Part shown: piece by piece, positions 1 to 11,140 of the stretch
How the letters are laid out: the number at the start of each line of letters is the position of its first letter
How positions within the stretch are numbered: position 1 is the first letter of the stretch
From: Rhodospirillaceae bacterium
Lineage (GTDB): Bacteria; Pseudomonadota; Alphaproteobacteria; TMED109
Direction: 5' to 3'
DNA length: 37,126 bases
Assembly: GCA_902571315.1 (NCBI GenBank)
Contig: CACGBM010000005.1
Coordinates: 1-37,126, forward strand
Position numbers and translations under genes: made by a program
The notes under the pieces: model-generated
What the model was told of the DNA's origin: nothing
Database searches by the model: none
What the model saw: only the letters and a program-made list of their open reading frames with translations

Positions 1-145
1 TAACTTTTAAATTGTTTTCATTAACTTTTCCTACTATAAGAAGCATTACCGCAAAAAAAATTAATAAAAAAGTACTTGCCTTTTGCGCAGTAGCTCCTGC
101 ATATGTTCTAAGTCTAAGAAGAGAGGATTTTTTAACAACTTTTAT
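1..145 (-). CDS. mreC: Rod shape-determining protein MreC, N-terminal part (runs off left edge)
   Basis: Reading leftward, the frame encodes basic residues (IKVVKKSSLLRLRTYAGAT), then QKAS and one hydrophobic membrane segment (FLLIFFAVMLLIVG). This is the usual start of MreC, the inner-membrane-anchored scaffold that couples MreB filaments to the elongasome in the periplasm. It lies directly after mreB, as expected of an mreBC operon. The periplasmic beta-rich domain is outside the window. No ATG, GTG or TTG is available in frame between the preceding in-frame stop and the membrane segment. A GGAG at 153-156 lies 7 bases before an ATA codon (143-145), used here provisionally as the start. Alternatively one A is missing from the A6 run near 130, which would give a TTG start. 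Identity is fairly sure; the start is not. Confidence 0.75.
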   Translation of the reverse strand, partial: MKVVKKSSLLRLRTYAGATAQKASTFLLIFFAVMLLIVGKVNENNLKV

Positions 146-160
146 CTTGTTGCTCCGATT

Positions 161-2772
<2,612 letters not shown>

Positions 2773-2819
2773 GATTTAATTATACTTAAGAATTTTTAAT
2801 TTAAAAGAAAATATAACAT

Positions 2820-3839
2820 TTAGTTTTTAGAAGTATCCACTAATTTATTTTTTTGTATCCATGGCATCATTTCCCTTAATTTTTTACCAACAACCTCTAT
2901 TTGATGATCTTTAGAAATTCTTCTAGAAGCCTTAAAGTTTGGTTGCTTTACTTTACATTCTAGCATCCAATCTCTAACAAATTTTCCAGTTTGAATATCT
3001 CTTAAAATGGCTTTCATTTCTTTTCTTGTGTCATTAGTAATTACTCTTTTTCCTGAAACATAGTCTCCGTATTCTGCGGTATTCGAAATAGAGTATCGCA
3101 TATTTGCAATTCCACCTTCATATAATAAATCAACAATTAATTTTACTTCGTGTAAGCACTCAAAGTATGCCATTTCCGGTGCATAACCAGCATCAACTAA
3201 AGTCTCGTATCCGGCAGTAATAAGTTCTGTAAGTCCTCCACATAAAACTACTTGTTCTCCAAATAAATCTGTCTCACACTCTTCTTTAAAAGTAGTTTCT
3301 ATCATACCTGATCTTCCAGCACCTAAACCTGTGCCATACGCAAGTGCAAGATCTAGTGCATTTCCTGATTTATTTTGATAAACTGAAACTAATGAAGGAA
3401 CACCGCCACCCTTGATATATTCTGATCTCACGGTATGACCTGGACCTTTCGGAGCAATCATAAATACGTCTAAATCATCTCTAGGTTTAATAAGTTCAAA
3501 ATGAATATTAAGTCCATGAGCAAAAACTAAAGCTGAATTATTTTTCATATTTTTATCTAAAAATTGATCATAAATTTCTGATTGAATTTCATCAGGAGTT
3601 GCCATCATCATCAGATCTGCATCCTTTGCAGCATCTTGAATAGTCAAAACATCAAAACCAGCAGACTTTGCTTTTTCTATAGAGCCAGAGTCTTCTTTTA
3701 GTGCTATGTTAATATTATTTACACCACTATCTTTTAAGTTCGCCGCATGAGCATGTCCCTGACTTCCATAACCTATAATTGTTATTTTTTTTTCTCTGAT
3801 TGCATCCAAATTGGAATCTTTATCATAGTAAACCTTCAT
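2820..3839 (-). CDS. ilvC: Ketol-acid reductoisomerase (NADP+), class I
   Basis: Isomerises and reduces acetolactate or acetohydroxybutyrate to dihydroxy acids, the second common step of valine, leucine and isoleucine synthesis. The N-terminal Rossmann domain has [17 protein letters not shown] (about residues 23-39). The C-terminal helical domain carries the Mg-binding acidic residues in [17 protein letters not shown] (about 190-206) and the conserved [17 protein letters not shown]. At 339 residues it is the short class I form. AAGGAGAAAC is an almost ideal ribosome site ahead of the ATG. The gene starts 9 bases after the ilvN stop, so it belongs to the ilvB-tetR-ilvN-ilvC unit. Confidence 0.98.
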   Translation of the reverse strand: MKVYYDKDSNLDAIREKKITIIGYGSQGHAHAANLKDSGVNNINIALKEDSGSIEKAKSAGFDVLTIQDAAKDADLMMMATPDEIQSEIYDQFLDKNMKNNSALVFAHGLNIHFELIKPRDDLDVFMIAPKGPGHTVRSEYIKGGGVPSLVSVYQNKSGNALDLALAYGTGLGAGRSGMIETTFKEECETDLFGEQVVLCGGLTELITAGYETLVDAGYAPEMAYFECLHEVKLIVDLLYEGGIANMRYSISNTAEYGDYVSGKRVITNDTRKEMKAILRDIQTGKFVRDWMLECKVKQPNFKASRRISKDHQIEVVGKKLREMMPWIQKNKLVDTSKN

Positions 3840-3848
3840 TGTTTCTCC

Positions 3849-4385
3849 TTAATTAATTTTTAAACTTCCTCTGCTGATTGCTACTGAACCAGTTCTTGCC
3901 ACTTCCACCAAACCTAAATCTTTCATTAATACAATAAAAGCATTTAACTTATCAGAAGAGCCTGTTAACTCAAAAATAAAAGACTGTTTAGTACTGTCAA
4001 CAACTTTTGCTCTAAATATATCAGCGGTTCTTAATGCTTCTACTCTTTTTTCTCCTTTACTTTTTACCTTTACAAAAATTAGTTCTCTAGAAACAAAATC
4101 TCCTTCCGATGTTAAATCAACGACCTTATGAACTAGAACAATTCTTCCCAACTGAGATTTTATTTGTTCAATCTTCATGCGTGTACCAGAGGTTATTATT
4201 GTAATTCTAGAGATATTTTCATCTTCTGTCACTTTAGCAACAGTTAAACTATCAATATTGTAACCTCTTGCAGAAAACATACTGACAACTCTAGCTAGTG
4301 CTCCGACTTGATTTTCTACAAGAATTGCTAAAGCATGACTTTTTACCTGAGAAGAGTCTATATTATTTTTTTCATAAACACTCAT
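3849..4385 (-). CDS. ilvN: Acetolactate synthase small (regulatory) subunit
   Basis: Regulatory subunit of acetohydroxyacid synthase, which in the family binds valine and stimulates the large subunit. The N-terminal ACT domain is clear (SHALAILVENQVGALARVVS, about residues 16-35, then FSARGYNIDSLTVAKVTE). A second ACT-like domain with SREL and ALRTADIFRAKVVD follows at about 99-130. At 178 residues it is the usual length of the short IlvN/IlvH form. Its ATG overlaps the stop of the preceding tetR-type gene by four bases (ATGA), so its translation is probably coupled to that regulator and not directly to ilvB. That is unusual, because ilvB and ilvN normally adjoin. Confidence 0.96.
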   Translation of the reverse strand: MSVYEKNNIDSSQVKSHALAILVENQVGALARVVSMFSARGYNIDSLTVAKVTEDENISRITIITSGTRMKIEQIKSQLGRIVLVHKVVDLTSEGDFVSRELIFVKVKSKGEKRVEALRTADIFRAKVVDSTKQSFIFELTGSSDKLNAFIVLMKDLGLVEVARTGSVAISRGSLKIN

Positions 4386-4975
4386 TTTTCACTAACTCCT
4401 TTTCCCCAAATAGCAGACATTTCTGATAAAATCGCATCTAATTCTGCATACCATAAATTATCTAGATTATCTTTTTTGCTATTGTTTAAAGTTATAGCAA
4501 TACCATGTATCATAGACCAGGCTGTAATAGCGGAACCTTTAGCCGTTAACTTCAATCGTTTACCTTTTTTAAATTTTTCAATTATAATTAATTTAAATTG
4601 TAACACAATTTTTTCACTTAATTGCAATAATTCTTTATTAGATTTACTAAACATTAGATCAAATAATGCTTTTTCTTTTATTGCAAAATTTAAATATGCT
4701 TTTGCTATTAAAAGCATCTGATCTGTGGGAACTTCAGATTTATTTTTTTCAATTAAAATAGTATCAAATAACTTTTTTTCTCCTAAAAGGATTATTTCCT
4801 GTACTAAATGTTTTTTATTTTTAAAATGATTATAAGGAGCGGATGATACAACTCCTATATTTCTAGAAATTGACCTAAAACTAATTTCATCAAAACTTTT
4901 ATAGGCTAATAATTTTATTACTTCGTTTAAGATTGTTTTCTTTAAATTTCCGTGATGATAGCTAGTTTTAGTCAA
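4382..4975 (-). CDS. TetR-family transcriptional regulator lodged between ilvB and ilvN
   Basis: The first about 50 residues form a TetR-type DNA-binding domain: YHHGNLKKTILNEVIKLL, then the helix-turn-helix FRSISRNIGVVSSAPYNHFKNKKHLVQEI. The C-terminal part has SAITAWSMIHGIAITLNN, which resembles the WHG/TetR_C_33 ligand-binding domain. At 197 residues it is normal for TetR. It starts 16 bases after the ilvB stop and overlaps ilvN by ATGA, so it is an integral member of the acetolactate synthase operon. It may respond to a branched-chain intermediate and regulate its own operon, or it may be a passenger with other targets; the sequence does not decide. Base composition is as AT-rich as its neighbours, giving no sign of recent transfer. 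Confidence 0.9.
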   Translation of the reverse strand: MTKTSYHHGNLKKTILNEVIKLLAYKSFDEISFRSISRNIGVVSSAPYNHFKNKKHLVQEIILLGEKKLFDTILIEKNKSEVPTDQMLLIAKAYLNFAIKEKALFDLMFSKSNKELLQLSEKIVLQFKLIIIEKFKKGKRLKLTAKGSAITAWSMIHGIAITLNNSKKDNLDNLWYAELDAILSEMSAIWGKGVSEK

Positions 4976-4991
4976 TTTATTCCTTAAAAAT

Positions 4992-6749
4992 CTATACTAG
5001 CATCTTTCCTTCTTTAGTAGATGTAGCAATGTTATCACTATCTTTTAATTTCATCTCATTATGCGCTGCTCCTGAAGGTATCATTGGAAATACATTTTCT
5101 TTTTCATCCACACAAATATCTGCTATGACTGGTCCGTCATAATTAATCATATCATTAATAACTATATCTAAGTCTTCAGGTTTAGTGGCTCTAACTCCTT
5201 TAATACCATAAGACTCTGCTAATTTTACAAAATCAGGCAATGAGTCTGTATAACTTTCAGAATACCTTCCTCCGTGAAAAAATTCTTGCCATTGGCGAAC
5301 CATACCTAAATACTTATTATTTAAGATAAATATTTTAACAGGTAATCTATATTGTTTTACAGTGGATAACTCTTGGAGATTCATTAAAAAGGATGCTTCT
5401 CCCGCAACACATATGACCAACGACTTTCGATGAGCAATTTGAACCCCAATAGCAGCAGGAAAGCCATATCCCATAGTTCCTAGTCCTCCTGAAGTCATCC
5501 ACCTTTTAGGTTTTTCAAATTTTATATATTGGGCCGCCCACATTTGATGCTGACCTACTTCAGTAGTAATAAAGAAATCCTTATCTGTTATTTTTTTATT
5601 TAAAGTTACTAATGCTTGTTGAGGTTTTATAATTTTTTTTGAATTAATAAAGGATAAGCAATTTTTTTTCTTCCACTTAGTTATTTTTTTCCACCAATCA
5701 CTAGTAAAACTGAGTTTTTTAAATTTACCATTAGTAAGTTCTTTATTAATTAATTTCAAAATTTTTGACACATCTCCTATAATAGGTAAATCTACTTCCA
5801 CATTCTTATTTATTGAAGATGGATCAATATCAATATGAATCTTTTTCGAATTTGGAGAAAAACCATCTAATCTACCAGTTATTCTATCATCAAACCTTGC
5901 TCCTAAATTAATCATCAAATCACAATCATGCATTGACATATTAGCTTCATAGGTACCATGCATACCAAGCATTCCTAAAAAAATTATGTTAGAAGCAGGA
6001 AAAGCACCCAAGCCCATTAAGGTTGAGGTTATAGGGAAATTGGTTAATTTTGAAAACTTTTGCAACTCAGTACTAGCTTTATTTCCTGAATTTATTAAAC
6101 CTCCTCCGATGTAAACAATAGGTTTTTTTGATATTTTTATTAAATCTATTGCTTTATTGATTTGAATATTATAATTTTTAGCGTAAGTTTTTTTTTCTTT
6201 TATTTTGAACTTTGAGCGTAATTTTATATTTTCTTTATACTTTGTTTTACTATTTTGTATATCTTTTGGTAAATCTATAACAACAGGTCCAGGCCTTCCA
6301 GAAGAAGCAATCTGATAACCTTCTAAAATACTCTCCTGTATTAAATTTATATCTTTTACCAAGTAATTATGTTTAGTACATGATCTGGTTATACCAACAG
6401 TATCTGCTTCTTGAAATGCATCAGTCCCAATCAAATGAGTAGGAACTTGCCCGGTCAAACACAATATAGGTATACTATCCATTAAAGCATCTGTTAAACC
6501 TGTAACAGCATTAGTTGCTCCTGGACCAGAGGTGACTAAAACTACTCCCACTTTACCTGTAGATCTTGCATAACCCTCTGCCATATGAACAGCACCTTGT
6601 TCATGCCTTACTAGAATATGCCTTATTTTATTTTGTTTAAAAATTTCATCATATATAGGCAAGATTGCTCCTCCAGGATAACCAAATATATATTCAACAT
6701 CCAATTTTCTCAAAACCTTTATAACTATTTCTGCTCCTGTATAAAGCAT
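4992..6749 (-). CDS. ilvB: Acetolactate synthase large (catalytic) subunit
   Basis: ThDP- and FAD-dependent acetohydroxyacid synthase, joining pyruvate with pyruvate or 2-oxobutyrate to start branched-chain amino acid synthesis. The order is the N-terminal ThDP-PYR domain with catalytic Glu50 in VRHEQGAVHMAEGYARSTG, a central FAD-binding domain (IYIGGGLINSG, NLGARFDDRITGRLDGF), then the ThDP-binding domain (TSGGLGTMGYGFPAAIGVQ; CVAGEASFLMNLQEL; LNNKYLGMVRQWQEFFHGG). The metal-binding motif reads GEAS where many enzymes have GDGS or GDAS; I recall GEAS from other alphaproteobacterial versions, so I do not treat it as inactivating. The 585-residue length is normal. The gene starts 22 bases after miaA and is followed by tetR, ilvN and ilvC. 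Confidence 0.98.
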   Translation of the reverse strand: MLYTGAEIVIKVLRKLDVEYIFGYPGGAILPIYDEIFKQNKIRHILVRHEQGAVHMAEGYARSTGKVGVVLVTSGPGATNAVTGLTDALMDSIPILCLTGQVPTHLIGTDAFQEADTVGITRSCTKHNYLVKDINLIQESILEGYQIASSGRPGPVVIDLPKDIQNSKTKYKENIKLRSKFKIKEKKTYAKNYNIQINKAIDLIKISKKPIVYIGGGLINSGNKASTELQKFSKLTNFPITSTLMGLGAFPASNIIFLGMLGMHGTYEANMSMHDCDLMINLGARFDDRITGRLDGFSPNSKKIHIDIDPSSINKNVEVDLPIIGDVSKILKLINKELTNGKFKKLSFTSDWWKKITKWKKKNCLSFINSKKIIKPQQALVTLNKKITDKDFFITTEVGQHQMWAAQYIKFEKPKRWMTSGGLGTMGYGFPAAIGVQIAHRKSLVICVAGEASFLMNLQELSTVKQYRLPVKIFILNNKYLGMVRQWQEFFHGGRYSESYTDSLPDFVKLAESYGIKGVRATKPEDLDIVINDMINYDGPVIADICVDEKENVFPMIPSGAAHNEMKLKDSDNIATSTKEGKMLV

Positions 6750-6771
6750 ATTAACTCCTTAAGTAATTACA

Positions 6772-7677
6772 TTAAATTATTTTATGAAAAGTTTCCACTA
6801 CTAAAGATAGATTATCTTCTCCACTAACTTTTAAGTTTTGGTCAAATCTATTCTCAAACCAAGTAAATTGCCTCTTAGCAAAGCTTTTTGTTTTTTTTAC
6901 CATTAAATTAATTACATCTTCTAAATCTATCTCATTTTCTATATAACTATTAACTTCTTTAAAGCCGATAGCATTTTTTATATTACAATTTGCTACTTTG
7001 CTTCTATTTTTTTTTAATTCCTCTACTAACCCCTCTTTTAACATCTCAGTAACTCTATTTTTTATGTTTAACCTTACTTTATCTTTATCTGGACTAATAA
7101 GTACTTTAAAGAAATTGTAATTGTTTACTTTTTTACTTTTTGAATGATAGTAAGTTATGTTTTTATTAGTTTCAAAGTAAACTTCTAATAGTTTAGATAT
7201 TCTAAATTTATCAGCAATATGAATTTTAAGTGAATATTCTTTATCCACTTTTGTTATTAAGCTTAAAAGGTCAGCATTACTTATATTCTTTAATAATAGA
7301 CTTACTTTATTTTTAGTTTTTAGTGATATTTTGGGCATATTATTAACTCCCTTAAATAAAAACTCTAAATATAAACCTGAACCTCCTACTATAATTGGGG
7401 TTTTATTATTTTTTAAGACTTTCTTTATTTTACAGTTAGTGTCATATAACCATTTTACTGCATTATATTTTATATTAGTTTCTACATAACCATAAAGATG
7501 ATGAGGAATAATTTTATAATCAATTTCTTTTGGTTGTGAAGTTAATATAGAAAAATATTTATAAACTTGCATACTATCACCGTTAATTATTTCACCTTTT
7601 ATAAGTTTAGCTAAATTTAATGCAAATTTTGATTTGCCAGATGCAGTTGGTCCTCCTAAAATAATTATTTTTTTCAT
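6772..7677 (-). CDS. miaA: tRNA dimethylallyltransferase
   Basis: Transfers a dimethylallyl group to adenosine 37 of tRNAs reading UNN codons. The P-loop GGPTASGKS occupies residues 8-16. The catalytic region GDSMQVYKYFSILTSQPK is at about 34-51 and the substrate loop VGGSGLYLEFLFKG at about 97-110. The C-terminal part has the expected AIGFKEVNSYI and the tRNA-contact tail TKSFAKRQFTWFENRF. At 301 residues it is normal. It is divergent from serB with about 25 AT-only bases between the starts, so the two promoters must overlap. Downstream it runs into ilvB after 22 bases, a linkage known in alphaproteobacteria. Confidence 0.97.
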   Translation of the reverse strand: MKKIIILGGPTASGKSKFALNLAKLIKGEIINGDSMQVYKYFSILTSQPKEIDYKIIPHHLYGYVETNIKYNAVKWLYDTNCKIKKVLKNNKTPIIVGGSGLYLEFLFKGVNNMPKISLKTKNKVSLLLKNISNADLLSLITKVDKEYSLKIHIADKFRISKLLEVYFETNKNITYYHSKSKKVNNYNFFKVLISPDKDKVRLNIKNRVTEMLKEGLVEELKKNRSKVANCNIKNAIGFKEVNSYIENEIDLEDVINLMVKKTKSFAKRQFTWFENRFDQNLKVSGEDNLSLVVETFHKII

Positions 7678-7702
7678 TATTTATATATATATATTATTTA
7701 TT

Positions 7703-8599
7703 ATGCATCATAAATATTTTTCATTTGTATTAACGTTAGTAACAACTAATGAAAAAAACTATAAAGATTGTATTGCTTTTATAAAGAATGTTTTCAAAGA
7801 AAGAAAAGTTTCAATTTCTGAATTTAAAAAACTTTCTAATTTTGCTATAGATATATATTTTTCATGTCAGCAAGTAAATTTCATTTTTATGAAAAAAAAG
7901 ATATATCAATTAAACAAAAAAGCGGATTTATTAATGCAAAACGTAAAGTATAGAAAAAAACATCTAATTGCATGCGATATGGATATGACCATTATAGACT
8001 TAGAAACTATAGATTTAATTAATGAAAACCTATTAAAAAATAAACTGATCTCGAATATTACAAGGGATGCAATGAAAGGTAATATAAATTTTAAGGAATC
8101 CATAATTGAACGAACAAAATTACTCAAAGGAATAAATAAATTAGAAATAATAGATTTAATAAAAAAAATAAAAATTAATGAAGGTGTTGAAAGTGTAATT
8201 AAAACTATGAATAGTTATGGTCATCATACTATGCTAATTTCTGGGGGATATGATTTGATAGTTAAGAACATAGGTAAAAAAGTTGGCTTTAAGGAAATTA
8301 AATGTAATAATTTAGAAATTACTAATAATAAATTAACAGGTAAATTAAAAAATACCATTTTGGATAAAAAAGGTAAATTGCTTCATATTAAAAATGCCTT
8401 AAAAATGAAAAAAATCGAAAAAAAATTCACTTTAGCAATTGGTGACGGGGATAATGATATTGATATGATAAGGTTTTGTAATCTAGGTATAGCCTGGAAT
8501 GCCTATCAAAAGGTAAGAATTGCAGCGGACGTATGTATAAGTTTTGACTTTAAATCACTTTTATATTTTCAAGGATACAGTGATAAAGAAATAATTTAA
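7703..8599 (+). CDS. serB: Phosphoserine phosphatase
   Basis: Last step of serine synthesis, a HAD-superfamily phosphatase. Motif I is ACDMDMTIIDLETIDLIN with nucleophile Asp92 and Asp94. Motif II is LISGGYDLIV, motif III lies around K-K-G-K before HIKNAL, and motif IV is GDGDNDIDMIRFCNLGIAWNA. About 90 N-terminal residues precede the HAD domain, as in SerB proteins with an ACT-like N-terminus. I chose the ATG at 7703 (MHHKYFSFVL) over the upstream ATG at 7634, because the latter would lie inside miaA and add an unconserved segment encoded by the TATATA-rich spacer. The gene is convergent with degP, with one base between the stops. Confidence 0.95.
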   Translation: MHHKYFSFVLTLVTTNEKNYKDCIAFIKNVFKERKVSISEFKKLSNFAIDIYFSCQQVNFIFMKKKIYQLNKKADLLMQNVKYRKKHLIACDMDMTIIDLETIDLINENLLKNKLISNITRDAMKGNINFKESIIERTKLLKGINKLEIIDLIKKIKINEGVESVIKTMNSYGHHTMLISGGYDLIVKNIGKKVGFKEIKCNNLEITNNKLTGKLKNTILDKKGKLLHIKNALKMKKIEKKFTLAIGDGDNDIDMIRFCNLGIAWNAYQKVRIAADVCISFDFKSLLYFQGYSDKEII

Positions 8600-8600
8600 A

Positions 8601-10052
8601 CTAATTTAGTTTTAATGCAACAAAATTGATATTACCTTGTCTATTGATTAGTAAAAGAACGCCTTTCTTTGTTCCATTGAGTGCATTAATAATTTTCTCA
8701 AATTCACTAATATCGTTAATAGGAGTTTGGTTTATCTCCTGAATAATATCTCCAGGCCTAATACCTTTAACTTCCGCATCAGTATTTTGTTCAACTTTTG
8801 TAACTAACAAACCGGACACATCCTCAGGTATGTTTTGTTGCATTCTAATGTCTTTGTTGATTGTAGATAAAGTTAATCCAAGTTTATCAAAGAAATTACT
8901 TTGCAAAGTATTCTCATCAGAACTCTTCACCTTTTTTTCAGCTGGTTTTTCCTCTTCTTTCATTTCCGCAATGACGACCTTCAAATTCTTTCTCTTTTCA
9001 TTTCTCCAGATTACTACGTTAGACCTTGTATTAACTTTAGTTTCTGCAACCAATCTGGGTAATTTTCTCATTTCAGTCACTTCACTACCATTAAATTCTA
9101 AAATTACGTCTCCCGCTTTAATCCCAGCCTCCTCCGCTGGACTATTTGGTATTACACTAGCAACTAATGCACCATAAGGTCTATCTAATCCTAAGCTATT
9201 AGCCAAGTCTTCAGTAACTGTTTGTATTCTTACACCTAGCCAGCCTCTAATCGTACGACCATAATTTTCAAGTTGTTCAACTATATTTTCAGCTAATGCA
9301 GAAGGAATTGCAAATCCTATCCCAACACTTCCACCTGAAGGTGAATAAATAGCTGTATTTACTCCAATAACTTGTCCTTTAAGGTTAAATAGAGGACCTC
9401 CTGAATTACCTCTATTAATGGAAGCATCTGTTTGTATAAAATCATCAAACGGACCGGCATTTATATCTCTAGCTCTAGCTGAAACTATACCAACCGTAAC
9501 TGTATTAACCAATCCAAAAGGATTACCTATAGCCATTGCCCAATTGCCTACTTTTACTTCATCTGAGTTGCCCCATTTTACTGTTTTCAATTTTATGTCA
9601 GTGTTTACCTTTAACAGCGCTAAATCAGTTTTGGCATCTGCTCCTACCAATTCTGCTTGTAGTGATTTACCATCATGAAGAACTACACTGATAGAACTTG
9701 CACCAGAAATAACATGATTATTGGTAACAATTAAGCCCTTTTCATGAATAATAAAACCAGAACCTTGTGCTGTTTCATTTCTTCTAGGTCTTTGTGGAGG
9801 TGTGTTTTGTCTAGGTATACCTCTTCTTTCAAAAAAATCTTTAAAAAAATCTTCAAAAGGAGATCCTGGAGGAAATTGAGGAGCTCTGGGTTGATTAATG
9901 GTCTCTCTAGAAATTATTACAGATACACTTACAACAGAAGGAATTAATTCTTCTGCTAATTCTGAAAAATCAGGTTGCTCAATAGAAGAAACTATTGAAA
10001 TTTTCATTAATAGCAAAAATGAGATATAATAGATATTTAAAACTCTTAGCAT
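8601..10052 (-). CDS. degP: Periplasmic serine protease of the Do/DegP (HtrA) family
   Basis: Envelope protease/chaperone that clears misfolded periplasmic and outer membrane proteins. A signal peptide covers roughly residues 1-24 (hydrophobic YYISFLLLMKISIVSS). The trypsin-like domain has the triad His113 (VTNNHVISGA), Asp143 (KTDLALLKV) and Ser217 (GNSGGP). Two PDZ domains follow, one from about 265 (GWLGVRIQTV, then GALVASVIPNSPAEEAGIKAGD) and one from about 395 (GLLVTKVEQNTDAEVKGIRPGD). Length 483 fits DegP/MucD. AAGGAT lies 5 bases before the ATG. It follows hflK-hflC-DUF2065 on the same strand, an arrangement that groups membrane and periplasmic quality control. Confidence 0.96.
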   Translation of the reverse strand: MLRVLNIYYISFLLLMKISIVSSIEQPDFSELAEELIPSVVSVSVIISRETINQPRAPQFPPGSPFEDFFKDFFERRGIPRQNTPPQRPRRNETAQGSGFIIHEKGLIVTNNHVISGASSISVVLHDGKSLQAELVGADAKTDLALLKVNTDIKLKTVKWGNSDEVKVGNWAMAIGNPFGLVNTVTVGIVSARARDINAGPFDDFIQTDASINRGNSGGPLFNLKGQVIGVNTAIYSPSGGSVGIGFAIPSALAENIVEQLENYGRTIRGWLGVRIQTVTEDLANSLGLDRPYGALVASVIPNSPAEEAGIKAGDVILEFNGSEVTEMRKLPRLVAETKVNTRSNVVIWRNEKRKNLKVVIAEMKEEEKPAEKKVKSSDENTLQSNFFDKLGLTLSTINKDIRMQQNIPEDVSGLLVTKVEQNTDAEVKGIRPGDIIQEINQTPINDISEFEKIINALNGTKKGVLLLINRQGNINFVALKLN

Positions 10053-10074
10053 ATTCTATCCTTACGATTATAAT

Positions 10075-10260
10075 TCATTTTCGGATTATCCACAACAAAA
10101 CAATTCCTACTAATATTGAAAAGCCTCCAATGGCTCGAAGTTTACTTTCGGAATAAATAGTAATGATATACAAAATTTTTTTTAGCCTCATAGGAGAGAC
10201 AAAAAGCAATAATCCTTCTAGTATAAAAATTAAACCAATAGCAGATAAAAAATCAATCAT
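10075..10260 (-). CDS. Small membrane protein of the DUF2065 (YjeT) family
   Basis: A 61-residue protein that is almost entirely two transmembrane helices: FLSAIGLIFILEGLLLFVSP and, after a short basic turn, FSILVGIVLLWIIRK. The pattern AIGLIFILEGLLLF, then P, then LRAIGGFSILVG, is that of DUF2065/YjeT, which in many proteobacteria sits beside hflC. The function is unknown. It lies 14 bases after hflC and 22 before degP on the same strand, which suggests a role as an accessory of the HflKC complex or of envelope proteolysis (inference from position only). Confidence 0.88.
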   Translation of the reverse strand: MIDFLSAIGLIFILEGLLLFVSPMRLKKILYIITIYSESKLRAIGGFSILVGIVLLWIIRK

Positions 10261-10273
10261 TTTCGATCAATTA

Positions 10274-11140
10274 TTATTTGCCTTCTGCATTACCAAAAAA
10301 CTCAAAGAAGTCACTTTTTGGTGATAAAACCATAGTAGTGTCGCCTTCAGTCAAAGCTTTACTATATGCTTGCATAGCTCTGTAAAAAGCAAAAAAATCA
10401 GGATCTTTATTAAAAGCTTTTCCCAGTATTTTATTTTTTTCAGCATCTCCTTCTCCTCTTAAAATATCACTATCTCTTTGAGCCTCAGCTAATAATACTG
10501 TTTTCTGTTTTTCAGACTCAGCTCTAATAAACCTAGCCTTTTCTTCCCCAATAGCTCTAATTTGTGCAGCCTCCTGTTGTCTTTCAGTTTGCATTCTTCT
10601 ATAAATTGCTTCAGAATTTTCAGACGGCAAATCAGCTTTTTTTATTCTTACTTCTTCTATAGAAATTCCAAATTGAGTAGCTCTTTCAGCAACTAATCCT
10701 GAAACTTCCTGCATTAATAATTCACGTCTATCGGAAATTACTGCTTCTAGTGGTACTCTACCCAAAACTGCTCTTAAACTGTTGTTAACAACTGAACCTA
10801 ATCTGTTATTTAGAGCTGCTTCAAATCTTACTGTTTGATAAAATTTTAAAGGATCAATTATTTTATATCTAACAAAAGCATCTACAATTAATCTCTTCTT
10901 GTCAGCTGCTATAATTTCTTCTGCACTGTTATCGAAGAGTAATATTCTTTTATCAAATTTAACCACATTTTGAGCCAAGGGTATTTTGAAATTTAATCCA
11001 GGTTCATTTATAACTCTTATAGGCTCTCCAAATTGAAGAATAAGTGACTGGATTCTTTGCTCTACAAAAAACATTGAGTTATAAGCTAAAACAATCGTTA
11101 AAAATAAAAAGCTTATTAAAATAATAAATCTCTTTTTCAT
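10274..11140 (-). CDS. hflC: HflC, FtsH-modulating SPFH/prohibitin-like protein
   Basis: Partner of HflK in the large membrane-anchored, periplasm-facing cage that surrounds and restrains the FtsH protease. There is one N-terminal transmembrane segment (IILISFLFLTIVLAYNSMFFV), then the SPFH/band-7 domain (QSLILQFGEPIRVINEPGLN, about residues 31-50; DAFVRYKIIDPLKFYQTV, about 87-104). A long charged coiled coil follows (ERQQEAAQIRAIGEEKARF and onward), ending in the HflC-typical KDPDFFAFYRAMQAYSKAL. Length 288 is normal. Its ATG overlaps the end of hflK by one base, indicating coupled translation. ftsH itself is not in the window. Confidence 0.97.
   Translation of the reverse strand: MKKRFIILISFLFLTIVLAYNSMFFVEQRIQSLILQFGEPIRVINEPGLNFKIPLAQNVVKFDKRILLFDNSAEEIIAADKKRLIVDAFVRYKIIDPLKFYQTVRFEAALNNRLGSVVNNSLRAVLGRVPLEAVISDRRELLMQEVSGLVAERATQFGISIEEVRIKKADLPSENSEAIYRRMQTERQQEAAQIRAIGEEKARFIRAESEKQKTVLLAEAQRDSDILRGEGDAEKNKILGKAFNKDPDFFAFYRAMQAYSKALTEGDTTMVLSPKSDFFEFFGNAEGK

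Noticed and set aside
5431-5450. GEAS instead of GDGS/GDAS in the ThDP motif of IlvB, as a possible inactivating change
   Set aside because: I recall GEAS from other alphaproteobacterial acetolactate synthases, and all other catalytic motifs are intact.
7634-7702. Extended serB start inside miaA
   Set aside because: The extra 23 residues are encoded by miaA antisense and TATATA spacer and show no conservation; the ATG at 7703 gives a normal SerB N-terminus.
9744-9947. Plus-strand open frame within degP
   Set aside because: Antisense shadow of the Q/P/R-rich linker of DegP, with no ribosome site or recognisable domain.
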